Origin: Streptomyces sp. adm13(2018)
Lineage (GTDB): Bacteria > Actinomycetota > Actinomycetes > Streptomycetales > Streptomycetaceae
NCBI RefSeq assembly: GCF_008042145.1
Contig: NZ_RDBH01000080.1
Location: 33,615 to 97,614, forward strand
Reading direction: 5' to 3'
DNA length: 64,000 nucleotides
This document shows, one piece after another, positions 9,107-17,748 of this stretch; position 1 is the first letter of the stretch, and every line of letters begins with the position of its first letter. The notes beneath the pieces are model-generated. The model was not told the DNA's origin. It did no database searches and worked only from the letters and a program-made list of their open reading frames with translations. A program made the translations under genes and the position numbers.

Positions 9107-9190
9107 CGTTCCTCCTGACCCCGGTTCGCACTGACTCGGCGGTCATTAGAGCGCCGACCGGCGAAGGGCGGAAGGGGGTGCGCAGAAGAA

Positions 9191-9207
9191 TCTGACTGGG
9201 TGTCAGA
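9191..9207. promoter_or_regulatory. palindromic operator between divergent CoA genes
   Basis: TCTGAC-TGGGT-GTCAGA, a perfect 6-bp inverted repeat with a 5-bp spacer. It sits 80 bp before the enoyl-CoA hydratase start and 85 bp before the divergent synthetase start. Its form suits a dimeric TetR-family repressor controlling both directions; no regulator gene is adjacent. Confidence 0.5.
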
Positions 9208-9270
9208 AAACTATTGAACTGGGCCCCGTGCTCCTGCAACCTGTTCCAGAACTGGAGACGGGAGACCCCC

Positions 9271-10080
9271 ATGAGTGGCACTGGCGGCACCGAACACCTC
9301 GGCATACGGCGCGAAGGCGCCACGCTCGTCCTCACCCTGAACCGGCCCGAGGCCAAGAACGCCCTCTCGCTGCCGATGCTCGTCGGCCTCTACGACGGCT
9401 GGCTGGAGGCCGACGCCGACGACGGCATCCGCTCCGTCGTCCTCACCGGCGCGGGCGGTTCCTTCTGCGCGGGCATGGACCTCAAGGCCCTGGCCGGCCA
9501 GGGTATGGCGGGCGAGCGGTTCCGGGACCGGCTCAAGGCCGACCCCGACCTCCACTGGAAGGCGATGCTGCGCCACCACCGCCCCCGCAAGCCCGTGATC
9601 GCCGCCGTGGAGGGCTACTGCGTCGCCGGCGGCACCGAGATCCTCCAGGGCACCGACATCAGGGTCGCGGCCGCCTCCGCGACCTTCGGCCTCTTCGAGG
9701 TCCGGCGCGGACTCTTCCCGATCGGCGGCTCCACGGTCCGGCTGCCCCGGCAGATCGCCCGCACCCACGCCCTCGAGATGCTGCTCACGGGCCGCCCCTA
9801 CTCCGCGGCCGAGGCCGCCGCGATCGGCCTCGTCGGGCGGGTCGTCCCCGACGGCACCGCGCTCGACGCGGCCCTCGACCTCGCCGAGCGGATCAACGCC
9901 TGCGGGCCGCTCGCCGTCGAGGCGGTCAAGGCCTCCGTGTACGAGACCGCCGAACTGACCGAGACGGAGGGACTGGCCGCCGAACTGAAGCGCGGCTGGC
10001 CGGTCTTCGACACGGCCGACGCGAAGGAGGGGGCGCGAGCCTTCGCGGAGAAGCGCCCGCCGGAGTTCCGGCGCGAGTGA
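9271..10080 (+). CDS. enoyl-CoA hydratase/isomerase (crotonase family)
   Basis: Crotonase-fold protein of 269 residues, expected to hydrate or isomerise an enoyl-CoA intermediate of beta-oxidation. The first oxyanion-hole segment is GAGGSFCAGMDLKAL and the second is AVEGYCVAGGTEILQGTD. The second has a Glu in the region expected to be catalytic, so hydratase activity is plausible. The ATG at 9271 is preceded by GAGACGGGAG; an upstream ATG at 9214 has no ribosome site. The stop lies inside the first of three imperfect 33-bp repeats, and a 39-bp piece (9929-9967) recurs inverted at 10242-10280. It heads a set with the truncated OB protein and two thiolases. Confidence 0.87.
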   Translation: MSGTGGTEHLGIRREGATLVLTLNRPEAKNALSLPMLVGLYDGWLEADADDGIRSVVLTGAGGSFCAGMDLKALAGQGMAGERFRDRLKADPDLHWKAMLRHHRPRKPVIAAVEGYCVAGGTEILQGTDIRVAAASATFGLFEVRRGLFPIGGSTVRLPRQIARTHALEMLLTGRPYSAAEAAAIGLVGRVVPDGTALDAALDLAERINACGPLAVEAVKASVYETAELTETEGLAAELKRGWPVFDTADAKEGARAFAEKRPPEFRRE

Positions 10081-10172
10081 ACGGCACACGGGCCCGCACC
10101 ACCGCCCGAGTGCACGGGACACGCGCCCCGCACTCCTCCCGCGTGACCGCGACACGGGCCCCCGCGCCGCCG
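10074..10172 (+). repeat. three imperfect 33-bp tandem repeats
   Basis: Units at 10074-10106, 10107-10139 and 10140-10172. Read in one frame they give an 11-residue pattern beginning RVNGTRA, RVHGTRA and RVTATRA. The first unit contains the stop codon of the enoyl-CoA hydratase. The last overlaps the start of an inverted duplication. No gene reads through them with a supported start. Confidence 0.7.
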
Positions 10173-10242
10173 CTGATGCACGGCACCTCCACCCTGACCG
10201 CGTTCATCGCCTTCAACTACGGCCAACGGGTCGTCCTGCACC
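10160..10242. repeat. 83-bp inverted copy of an acyl-CoA synthetase segment
   Basis: Exact reverse complement of 8335-8417 over all 83 bases by eye. The source encodes PLMHGTSTLTAFIAFNYG within the synthetase. The copy is out of context here and abuts, with one shared base, a second inverted copy at 10242-10280. Confidence 0.9.
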
Positions 10243-10280
10243 CGTCTCGGTCAGTTCGGCGGTCTCGTACACGGAGGCCT
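10242..10280. repeat. 39-bp inverted copy of an enoyl-CoA hydratase segment
   Basis: Exact reverse complement of 9929-9967, which encodes SVYETAELTET in the enoyl-CoA hydratase only about 280 bp upstream. Its right end joins directly to the interior of the OB-fold gene at 10281. Confidence 0.88.
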
Positions 10281-10941
10281 CGTCCGCCTCGACGGCGCCG
10301 ACACCGCACTCCTGCACGCCCTCGACGCCCCCGGCCCCGAAGCCGTCCGGACCGGCCTGCGGGTCCGCGTCCGCTGGGCCGCCGAACGGTCCGGCGCCAT
10401 CACGGACATCGCGTGCTTCGAGCCGTACGAGGGCGACCCGGCGACCGGACCCACGCCCCACGACGGCCGCTTCGACGACCCCGTCACCGGCATCGTCGCC
10501 GCCGCCCGCCTCGACTACACCTACAGCCCCGGCCGCGCCCAGACCCGCTATCTGCGCGCCCTCGCCGAACGCCGGACCGTCGGAGAGCGCTGCCCCTCCT
10601 GCGCCAAGGTGTACGTCCCGCCCCGTGGCGCCTGCCCCACCTGTGGAGTCGCCACCACCGACCAGGTCGAGGTCGGACCGCGCGGCACCGTCACCACGTA
10701 CTGCATCGTCAACATCAAGGCCGCGAATCTCGACATCGAGGTGCCGTACGTCTACGCCCACATCGCCCTCGACGGCGCCGGGCTCGCCCTCCACGGCCGG
10801 ATCGGCGGCATCCCCTACGACCAGGTCCGCATGGGCCTGCGCGTCGAACCCGTGTGGAGCGAGGACGGCCGCTACCCCGACCACTACCGGCCCACCGGCG
10901 AACCCGACGCCGACTACGACACGTACAAGGAGCTGCTGTGA
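10281..10941 (+). pseudogene. Zn-ribbon/OB-fold protein, 5' truncated
   Basis: C-terminal part of a two-domain DUF35-type protein (rubredoxin-like Zn-ribbon plus OB fold), the usual partner of SCP-x-type thiolases. Homologous sequence begins abruptly at VRLDGADTALLHAL (10282), and continues through the ribbon CPSCAKVYVPPRGACPTC and the OB strand GPRGTVTTYCIVNIKA to YDTYKELL. The frame upstream runs into TGA at 10195 with no ATG or GTG between, so the first roughly 120 residues and the start are gone. The only in-frame GTG (10609) would give 110 residues, splits the zinc site and has no ribosome site. Its stop overlaps the next gene's GTG, showing the original operon order. Confidence 0.72.
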
Positions 10942-12005
10942 CGCCGCACCGGCCGGACCGAGAGGTGGCGATCGTCGCCTTCGCCCAGAGCGACCACCGC
11001 CGCCGCACCGACGACCTCTCCGAGGTCGAGATGGTCATGCCCGTCCTCCACGACGTCCTGCGGCAGACCGGCCTCAAGACCTCCGACATCGGCTTCACCT
11101 GCTCGGGCTCCTCCGACTACCTGGCCGGCCGCGCCTTCTCCTTCACGATGGCCCTCGACGGCGTCGGCGCCTGGCCGCCGATCTCCGAGTCGCACGTCGA
11201 GACCGACGGCGCCTGGGCGCTCTACGAGGCCTGGGTGAAGCTCCTCACCGGCGAGGCCGACACCGCGCTCGTCTACTCCTACGGCAAGGCCTCGCCCGGC
11301 TCCGTCCGCGACGTCCTCACCCGCCAGCTCGACCCGTACTACCTGGCACCGCTCTGGCCGGACTCCGTCTCCCTCGCGGCCCTCCAGGCCCAGGCCCTCG
11401 TCGACGCCGGCGCCACCGACGAACCGGCCCTGGCCGCGATCGCCGCCCGCAGCCGCGAGGACGCCACCGCGAACCCGCACGCCCAACTGCCCGGCGCCCG
11501 CCCCCAGGGCGACTACCTCGTCCGGCCGCTGCGCACCGGCGACTGCCCGCCCATCGGCGACGGCGCCGCCGCCGTCATCCTCGCCGCCGGCGACCTGGCC
11601 CGTGGACTCTGCGCGCGCCCCGCCTGGATCCGGGGCATGGACCACCGCATCGAGGCCCACTCCCTCGGCGTCCGCGACCTCACCGACTCGCCCTCCACCC
11701 GCCTCGCCGCCGAACGCGCCGGAGCCTTCGACGCACCCGTCGACACCGCCGAACTCCACGCGCCCTTCACCTCCCAGGAGGTCGTCCTCCGTCGGGCCCT
11801 CGGCCTCGACGACGGCGTCCGGATCAACCCCTCCGGCGGAGCCCTCGCCGCCAACCCCGTCATGGCCGCCGGCCTCATCCGGCTCGGCGAGGCCGCCGCC
11901 CGCATCCACCGGGGCGACTCCGACCGCGCCCTCGCCCACGCCACCTCGGGCCCCTGCCTGCAACAGAACCTGGTCGCCGTCCTGGAAGGGGAGCACCGTG
12001 CCTAA
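10938..12005 (+). CDS. thiolase-fold acyl-CoA acetyltransferase / lipid-transfer protein
   Basis: Thiolase-superfamily protein of 355 residues of the SCP-x/lipid-transfer group. It has the N-terminal VAIVAFAQSDHRR strand and TCSGSSDYLAGRAFSF where thiolases carry the first catalytic region, then IGDGAAAVILA, ELHAPFTSQE and the NPSGGALAANPVMAAG loop. A GTG start overlaps the preceding stop by 4 bp (GTGA), implying translational coupling with the OB-fold gene, now damaged. In this family the OB-fold protein forms a complex with the thiolase-like subunit to cleave 3-keto side-chain CoA esters; loss of the partner may make this pair inactive. Confidence 0.82.
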   Translation: MTPHRPDREVAIVAFAQSDHRRRTDDLSEVEMVMPVLHDVLRQTGLKTSDIGFTCSGSSDYLAGRAFSFTMALDGVGAWPPISESHVETDGAWALYEAWVKLLTGEADTALVYSYGKASPGSVRDVLTRQLDPYYLAPLWPDSVSLAALQAQALVDAGATDEPALAAIAARSREDATANPHAQLPGARPQGDYLVRPLRTGDCPPIGDGAAAVILAAGDLARGLCARPAWIRGMDHRIEAHSLGVRDLTDSPSTRLAAERAGAFDAPVDTAELHAPFTSQEVVLRRALGLDDGVRINPSGGALAANPVMAAGLIRLGEAAARIHRGDSDRALAHATSGPCLQQNLVAVLEGEHRA

Positions 12006-13164
12006 GGAGCCCGTGGCCGTCGTCGGCATCGGCCAGACCAAACACGTCGCCGCCCGGCGGGACGTCTCCCTCGCCGGACTCGTCCGCGAGGCCGCCGTCC
12101 GCGCCCTGGAGGACGCGGAGCTGACCTGGGCGGACGTCGACGCCGTCGTGATCGGCAAGGCCCCCGACTTCTTCGAGGGCGTCATGATGCCGGAGCTGTA
12201 CCTCGCCGACGCGCTCGGCGCGGTCGGCAAACCCATGCTCCGGGTGCACACCGCGGGCTCCGTCGGCGGCTCCACCGCGCTTGTCGCCGCCAACCTGGTC
12301 GCCGCCCGCGTCCACCGCACGGTCCTCACCCTGGCGTTCGAGAAGCAGTCCGAGTCCAACGCCATGTGGGGCCTCTCCCTGCCCGTGCCCTTCCAGCAGC
12401 CCCTGCTCGCCGGCGCCGGAGGCTTCTTCGCCCCGCACGTGCGCGCGTACATGCGGCGGACCGGCGCCCCCGACGCCATCGGCTCCCTCGTCGCGTACAA
12501 GGACCGGCGCAACGCGCTCAGGAACCCGTACGCCCATCTCCACGAGCACGACCTCACCCTGGAGAAGGTGCGGGCCTCCCCGATGCTCTGGGACCCGATC
12601 CGCTACTCCGAGACCTGCCCCTCCTCCGACGGCGCCTGCGCGATGGTCCTCACCGACCGGGCGGGCGCGGCCCGTTCGCCCCGCCCGCCCGCCTGGCTGC
12701 ACGGCGGCGCGATGCGCAGCGAACCGACCCTCTTCGCCGGCAAGGACTTCGTCTCGCCGCAGGCGGGCCGCGACTGCGCGGCCGACGTCTACCGGCAGGC
12801 CGGCATCACCGACCCCCGGCGGGAGATCGACGCCGTCGAGATGTACGTCCCGTTCTCCTGGTACGAGCCCATGTGGCTGGAGAACCTGGGCTTCGCCGAG
12901 GAGGGCGGGGGCTGGAAGCTCACCGAGGCGGGCGTCACCGAGATCGACGGCGACCTCCCCGTGAACCCCTCCGGCGGGGTGCTCTCCACCAACCCCATCG
13001 GAGCGTCCGGGATGATCCGCTTCGCCGAGGCCGCCCTCCAGGTGCGCGGCGAGGCGGGCGAGCACCAGGTCGACGGTGCGCGCCGGGCCCTCGGCCACGC
13101 CTACGGCGGCGGAGCCCAGTTCTTCGCGATGTGGCTCGTAGGGGACACCCCGCCCACCGGCTGA
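11998..13164 (+). CDS. thiolase-fold acetyl-CoA acetyltransferase (second subunit)
   Basis: Second thiolase-superfamily protein, 388 residues. It opens with VAVVGIGQTKH and has HTAGSVGGSTALVAA at the site equivalent to the catalytic-Cys strand (no Cys visible there), CPSSDGACAMVLTD, the VEMYVPFSWYEP region, the NPSGGVLSTNPIGASG loop and a closing GHAYGGGAQFFAMW. The GTG at 11998 overlaps the previous gene by 8 bp. Pairs of thiolase-like genes next to an OB-fold protein, an enoyl-CoA hydratase and an acyl-CoA synthetase are typical of steroid or branched side-chain degradation in actinomycetes. The precise substrate is inference. Confidence 0.83.
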   Translation: MPKEPVAVVGIGQTKHVAARRDVSLAGLVREAAVRALEDAELTWADVDAVVIGKAPDFFEGVMMPELYLADALGAVGKPMLRVHTAGSVGGSTALVAANLVAARVHRTVLTLAFEKQSESNAMWGLSLPVPFQQPLLAGAGGFFAPHVRAYMRRTGAPDAIGSLVAYKDRRNALRNPYAHLHEHDLTLEKVRASPMLWDPIRYSETCPSSDGACAMVLTDRAGAARSPRPPAWLHGGAMRSEPTLFAGKDFVSPQAGRDCAADVYRQAGITDPRREIDAVEMYVPFSWYEPMWLENLGFAEEGGGWKLTEAGVTEIDGDLPVNPSGGVLSTNPIGASGMIRFAEAALQVRGEAGEHQVDGARRALGHAYGGGAQFFAMWLVGDTPPTG

Positions 13165-13200
13165 ACCCCGCCGGACCCCCGGCCGCCTACCCTGGCGGCC

Positions 13201-13626
13201 ATGAACGCGGAACGTGATCTGACCCGGCTGCTCGCCGGGATGCGGCCGGAGCTCGACCCCGCCCGCTACGTCTTCACCACGGTGGACGGCCCCGCCCCGG
13301 CCGGGGTCGCCCCCGTGGTCACCGTCGCCGAGGACGAGGGCCTCACCCTCGTGGTGCGCCAGGAGGAGGCGGACGCCGCCGCCCTCCCGTACGACTACGT
13401 GGCGGCCCGGATCACGCTGCGCGTGCACTCGGCGCTCGACGCCGTCGGGCTGACCGCCGCCGTCGCCGCGGCGCTCGCCGCGGAGGGACTCAGCTGCAAC
13501 GTCGTGGCGGGCTTCCACCACGACCACCTCTTCGTGGAACACGCCCGCGCGCGGGAGGCGTTGGCCGTCCTCCTCCGGCTCTCGGCGGACGGCCCCGGAC
13601 ACCCGGGGCGCTCTCCCCGGGGGTGA
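13201..13626 (+). CDS. ACT domain-containing protein
   Basis: Small protein of 141 residues of the ACT_7-type family, a ligand-binding fold. It shows VVTVAEDEGLTLVV, then TLRVHSALDAVGLTAAVAAALAAEGLSCNVVAGFHHDHLFV, the typical second ACT unit. An ATG start lies 36 bp after the thiolase stop, so it may be read with that operon. Such proteins are widespread singletons thought to bind small molecules such as amino acids; no partner is evident. Confidence 0.75.
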   Translation: MNAERDLTRLLAGMRPELDPARYVFTTVDGPAPAGVAPVVTVAEDEGLTLVVRQEEADAAALPYDYVAARITLRVHSALDAVGLTAAVAAALAAEGLSCNVVAGFHHDHLFVEHARAREALAVLLRLSADGPGHPGRSPRG

Positions 13627-14043
13627 GGGGGCGCACGGGCCGCCGCCTCCTGACCGCACCGACGCCCCTCCGGCCCCGACGGCCCCGAGGGACAGACGCG
13701 TTTCAGCCACCGGCGTATCCCGCGGGCGGGGCGCGGGCGCACCGGCCCGCGCGCCGGGTATCGGACGTTCCGTCCCGCCCCCGCCGACGGGGAGCGGCAG
13801 GTCACCCCGTCCGGCACCACCGCCCTGACCACGGCGGACGCGAGCGCCGCCACCGCGACGCGGGCGATCCGCGGCGCTCCCCGCCACGCCGAACGCGCCG
13901 ACGACGACACGCCGTGCCTCTGCTTGGCCGTTTGACCGTCCCCGCTCACTCCAACGGGCGTACGCTGGGACTTTCGCGGGGCTTCCCGCTTGGCGCACCC
14001 CTGACCGTGCGCCTGGCGCGCGCCCCCTGTGTGGGGGTGGAAC
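13627..14043. other. 417-bp intergenic region, no gene seen
   Basis: No supported coding frame or recognisable protein remnant. It presumably carries the promoter of the LAL regulator starting at 14044. No clear operator or RNA motif was seen. Confidence 0.5.
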
Positions 14044-17000
14044 GTGGCACGTCAGGACGGCAGGTCGACCCGGCAGGGAAGCGGCCTCATCGAGCGTGAG
14101 GCGGCGCTCACCGCGGCCGAGGAGGCGCTCGACCTCCTGACGGGTCTCGCGGACGAGCCGCCGTGGCCGGTCGCCGTACCCTCACCGCGCGAGACGAGTG
14201 GCCCGCACCTGGTCGCGGTCCCCGACCGCACGGCCGCCGAGGACCCCGATCCGGCGACCGGCCTCCGCACCGCGCACCCCGAATCCGCGCAGGCCCCCGC
14301 CGGCCGGGGCGGGCTCCGGCCCGTGCCCGACGGCGGCCTCCCGCCCGGACCCTCCGCCCCGACGACCGCCCGCCCCCAGGTCGTCCGCCGCGGCGGCATC
14401 CTCGCCTACGCCGCCCCCGCCGGCCTCGGCAAGACCACCCTGCTCACCGAGATCCGTCGCCGGGCCGGAGCCCGCGGCTGCACCGTGCTGTCCGCGCGTG
14501 GCGGCGACCAGGAACAGCGGGTCGCGTTCCACGTCGCCCGGCAACTCCTCCAGCCGCAGCTCGCCCACGCCTCCGACGCCGAACTGCGCGAACGCCTCGG
14601 CTCCTGGTACGACATCGTCGGACCCGCCCTCGGGCTCCGCGCCTCCGCCGAGGGCTCGCCGCCCGACCCGCAGGGCCTGCGCGACGGCCTCGACTGGGTC
14701 CTCACCCATCTCGCCGTACGCCGGGCACCCCTCGTGGTCGTCCTGGACGACGTCCACTGGGCCGACCCCGAGTCCCTCGGCTGGCTCGCCGCGTTCGCGC
14801 CGCGCGCCGAAGAGCTGCCCATGCTCCTCGTCGTCGCCTACCGCCCCGACGAACTCCCGGAGGAAGGTGTGGAGTTCACCGGGCGCCGGTCCGGGCAGCG
14901 CCCCCTCGACCTCGCCCCGCTGACCTCGTCCGCCGTGGCCCGACTGGTCCGCGACCGGGTCGGCGAGCACGCCGACGACCGCTTCTGCCGCGACTTCTGG
15001 TCCGTCACCGCGGGCAACCCCTTCGAGGCGGTCGAACTCGCCGCCAAGGTCCGCGACCGCGGCCTCGAACCCACCGCCGACGGCGCCCATGAACTCCGCG
15101 ACCTCTCCGCCGCCCTCAAGGGCGCCGGACTCGTCACCCGGCTCGAACGCCTCGGCCCCGCCACCGTCCGTCTCGCCTGGGCCTGCGCCGTCCTCGGCAC
15201 CGAGATCTCATCCGAGCTGGCGGGCTCCGTCGCCGGTCTCGGCGGCGAGGCGGTCGCCGACTGTGCCGCCCGCCTCCGCGAGGCACGCGTCCTCGCCGAG
15301 ACCGAAGGGGCCGACGAACCCCTCCAGTTCGTCCACCCCCTCATCGCGACCACCGTCTACCGCTCCATCCCCGACGCCACCCGCGTCGCCCTGCACGGCA
15401 AGGCCGCCTCGGCCGTCGTCGACGCCGGACTCGGTCCCACCGCGGCCGCCCGACACCTCCTGGAGACCCACCCGGAGGGCGACCCCTGGGTCGTCCACCA
15501 GCTGCGCGCCGCCGCCGGGGAGAACCTCCGGGCCGGCGCCCCCGACGCGGCCCGCCGCTTCCTCGCCCGCGCCCTGCAGGAACCGCCCGCCTACGACGAC
15601 CGGGCCGCCGTCCTCTACGAACTCGGCTGCTCCTCGCTGCTCACCGAGCCCGCCACCACCGTCAACCACCTGCGGGCCGCGCTGGAGGAGCCGGTCGCCG
15701 ACCCGGCCCTGCGCCACGGCATCGTCTACCGCCTCGCCCAGGTCCTCGCCCACAGCGACCGGCTCGTCGAGGCCTCCGAACTCCTCGGCGAGGAGGCCCG
15801 GAAGGCGACCGACGCCCGCAGCCGACTGCGGATGCAGGCCGAGAAGTTCATGTGGGACGCGCTGCGCGCCGACGAACCGGAGTCGCCCGCCCGGTCCCGG
15901 CGCCTCGCCGCCCTCGCGGACCGCCTCACCGGCCGGGACGTCACCGAGCGGTACATCATCGGACTCCGCGCCTGGGACGCCACCCTGCGCGCCGAACCGG
16001 CCTCCGTCGCCCTCAGGGAAGCGGAGCGCGCCCTCGAAGGCGGCCTCACCTGGGCCGACGAGAGCCGTGGCTTCGAGGTGCCGGTCCTCGTCGCCCTCCT
16101 CCACCTCTACGCCGACCGTCCCGGCCGCGCCGAGGAGCTGTTCGCCGCCGGAACCGCCGAGTTCGAGAAGCAGGGCTGGCGCGGCGCCCACCTCGCCTTC
16201 GCCTACACCCTCATCGGCTACATCCGCTTCCGCCGCGGCCGGCTGATGGAGGCCGAGGACTTCGCCCGCGCCGGACTCCGCCTCGCCGAGCGCGTCGGCG
16301 CCCGCACCCCGGCGCTCTGGTACGCGACCGGCGTCATGATCGAGGTGCTCATCGCCCGAGGCCGCACCGACGAGGCCGTGGAGGTCGCCCGCGAGCACGA
16401 CTTCGGCGAGCCGTTCCCCGCCGCGGTCACCATCCCCGACTGCGAGACCGTCCACGCCGAACTGCTGCTCGCCACGGGCCGCACCAAGGAGGCGGCCGAT
16501 GCGCTGGCCGCCGTCGGCCGACGCCTCGACCCGCGCGGCAAGCGCAACCCCTCCTGCTGCCCCTGGCAGCTCCACCTCGCGCTCGCCGAGGCCGCGACCT
16601 CCCCGGCGAAGGGCCTCGCCACCGCGCAGGAGGCCGTCGCCCGCGCCCGCCAGTACGGGGCGCCCTCCGCGATCGGCCAGGCGCTCCGCGTCACCGCCGA
16701 GGTGTCCGAGCCCGCCGATCGTGTGAAGCTCCTGGAGGAGTCCGTCGACTGGCTCGACCAGTCGCCCGCCGCCTACGAGCTGGCGCGCTCCCTGGTCGCC
16801 CTCGGCGCTGCCCTGCGGCGCACCGAACGCGCGGCGGAGGCCGCCGAGCACCTCTACCGGGGGCTGGAGGCCGCCCAGGACTGCGGGGCCGACGCCCTCG
16901 TCGAGACGGCCCGCGCCGAGCTCGCGGCCGCCGGACTGCGGCCCCGGGCCCTGCACCCCGCCGGCACCGACACGCTCACCGCCCGTGAGCGCGCCGCCGC

Positions 17001-17172
17001 CGACCTCACCGTCCGCGACCAGGACGCGGCGGCCATCCTCGGCGTCGACGGCACCGCCGTGGCCCGGCTCCTCTCGGCCGTCTACCGCAAGCTCGGCACC
17101 GACCGCACCGGCCTCGCGGAGGCCCTCAGGAACACCGGACGGGAGCCCCGGGACCCGGCGGGACAGGGCTGA
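14044..17172 (+). CDS. LAL-type ATP-binding transcriptional regulator
   Basis: Large protein of about 1042 residues of the LAL (large ATP-binding LuxR-like) class. It has an AAA-type ATPase with Walker A APAGLGKTT at residues 124-132 and Walker B VVVLDDVHWAD near 240, then long TPR-like helical repeats to about residue 950. The C-terminus has TLTARERAAADLTV, where LuxR HTH domains have LTxRExEV, followed by AVYRKLGTDRTGLAEAL. The HTH is recognisable but weak, so DNA binding is uncertain. An extra Pro/Gly-rich linker of about 70 residues separates the usual N-terminal LIEREAAL from Walker A. The GTG at 14044 is supported by GGGGGTGGA just upstream. It is a single gene; its targets cannot be inferred. 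Confidence 0.8.
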   Translation: MARQDGRSTRQGSGLIEREAALTAAEEALDLLTGLADEPPWPVAVPSPRETSGPHLVAVPDRTAAEDPDPATGLRTAHPESAQAPAGRGGLRPVPDGGLPPGPSAPTTARPQVVRRGGILAYAAPAGLGKTTLLTEIRRRAGARGCTVLSARGGDQEQRVAFHVARQLLQPQLAHASDAELRERLGSWYDIVGPALGLRASAEGSPPDPQGLRDGLDWVLTHLAVRRAPLVVVLDDVHWADPESLGWLAAFAPRAEELPMLLVVAYRPDELPEEGVEFTGRRSGQRPLDLAPLTSSAVARLVRDRVGEHADDRFCRDFWSVTAGNPFEAVELAAKVRDRGLEPTADGAHELRDLSAALKGAGLVTRLERLGPATVRLAWACAVLGTEISSELAGSVAGLGGEAVADCAARLREARVLAETEGADEPLQFVHPLIATTVYRSIPDATRVALHGKAASAVVDAGLGPTAAARHLLETHPEGDPWVVHQLRAAAGENLRAGAPDAARRFLARALQEPPAYDDRAAVLYELGCSSLLTEPATTVNHLRAALEEPVADPALRHGIVYRLAQVLAHSDRLVEASELLGEEARKATDARSRLRMQAEKFMWDALRADEPESPARSRRLAALADRLTGRDVTERYIIGLRAWDATLRAEPASVALREAERALEGGLTWADESRGFEVPVLVALLHLYADRPGRAEELFAAGTAEFEKQGWRGAHLAFAYTLIGYIRFRRGRLMEAEDFARAGLRLAERVGARTPALWYATGVMIEVLIARGRTDEAVEVAREHDFGEPFPAAVTIPDCETVHAELLLATGRTKEAADALAAVGRRLDPRGKRNPSCCPWQLHLALAEAATSPAKGLATAQEAVARARQYGAPSAIGQALRVTAEVSEPADRVKLLEESVDWLDQSPAAYELARSLVALGAALRRTERAAEAAEHLYRGLEAAQDCGADALVETARAELAAAGLRPRALHPAGTDTLTARERAAADLTVRDQDAAAILGVDGTAVARLLSAVYRKLGTDRTGLAEALRNTGREPRDPAGQG

Positions 17173-17228
17173 CCGCCCGGACCCGCCCGGCGCGTCGCAT
17201 CGTGCGCCGGGGCACGTACCATGGCCGT

Positions 17229-17729
17229 ATGTCCTTCCTCCGCCGCCGTAGCGCCGCCACTCCCGCGGGCCCGGACTTCGATGTCCTGGCCATGGACCCG
17301 GGGGACTGGCCCGGCAATCTCGGCGCCGGCCTGCTGCCCGCGCCCGACGGCTCCTGCCAGGGCGTGTTCCTCCGGTACGACCTGTTCGGCGGCCGCGGTC
17401 CCGCGATGATCATCGGCAACCTCCCCGAGGGCTCCCCGGCGCGCGAGCTCGCCGACGGCCAGATCCCCTTCGAGGTCGCCCAGCTCCTCGCCGCCCTCGA
17501 GAACGACGAGCCGGTCGAGGTCCTCGACGCCGAGGACGTCCCCGTGATGCAGGGCGACAACCTCCTGATCGTCCGGCGCCTCAAGCTCTCCGAGAGCCGC
17601 ATCTCCTGCGTCCAGTTCGACCGCAGCGACAACGTGCTCGTCACGATCGCCAGTTGGGACCGGCCGATCACCGACGACCTGTACGCGCTGCTCAAGCCGC
17701 TGCCCGCCGAGCTGTTCCAGCAGGGCTGA
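17229..17729 (+). CDS. conserved hypothetical protein
   Basis: Protein of 166 residues; I do not recognise a named domain. After a basic start (MSFLRRRSA) it is acidic and soluble, with FDVLAMDPGDWPGNLGAG, a central VEVLDAEDVPVMQGDNLL and a closing RPITDDLYALLKPLPAEL. There are no membrane segments. The ATG at 17229 lies 56 bp after the LAL gene and is followed 19 bp later by the S4-domain gene, so the two small genes may be co-transcribed. Confidence 0.7.
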   Translation: MSFLRRRSAATPAGPDFDVLAMDPGDWPGNLGAGLLPAPDGSCQGVFLRYDLFGGRGPAMIIGNLPEGSPARELADGQIPFEVAQLLAALENDEPVEVLDAEDVPVMQGDNLLIVRRLKLSESRISCVQFDRSDNVLVTIASWDRPITDDLYALLKPLPAELFQQG

Positions 17730-17748
17730 CGGGAAGGGCCGGGGGCCG

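Noticed and set aside
9228-12005. Continuous 925-codon frame joining the enoyl-CoA hydratase region to the thiolase
   Set aside because: Only its last 355 codons look like protein; the earlier part is a shadow frame of the hydratase and OB genes that happens to stay open through the rearranged junction.
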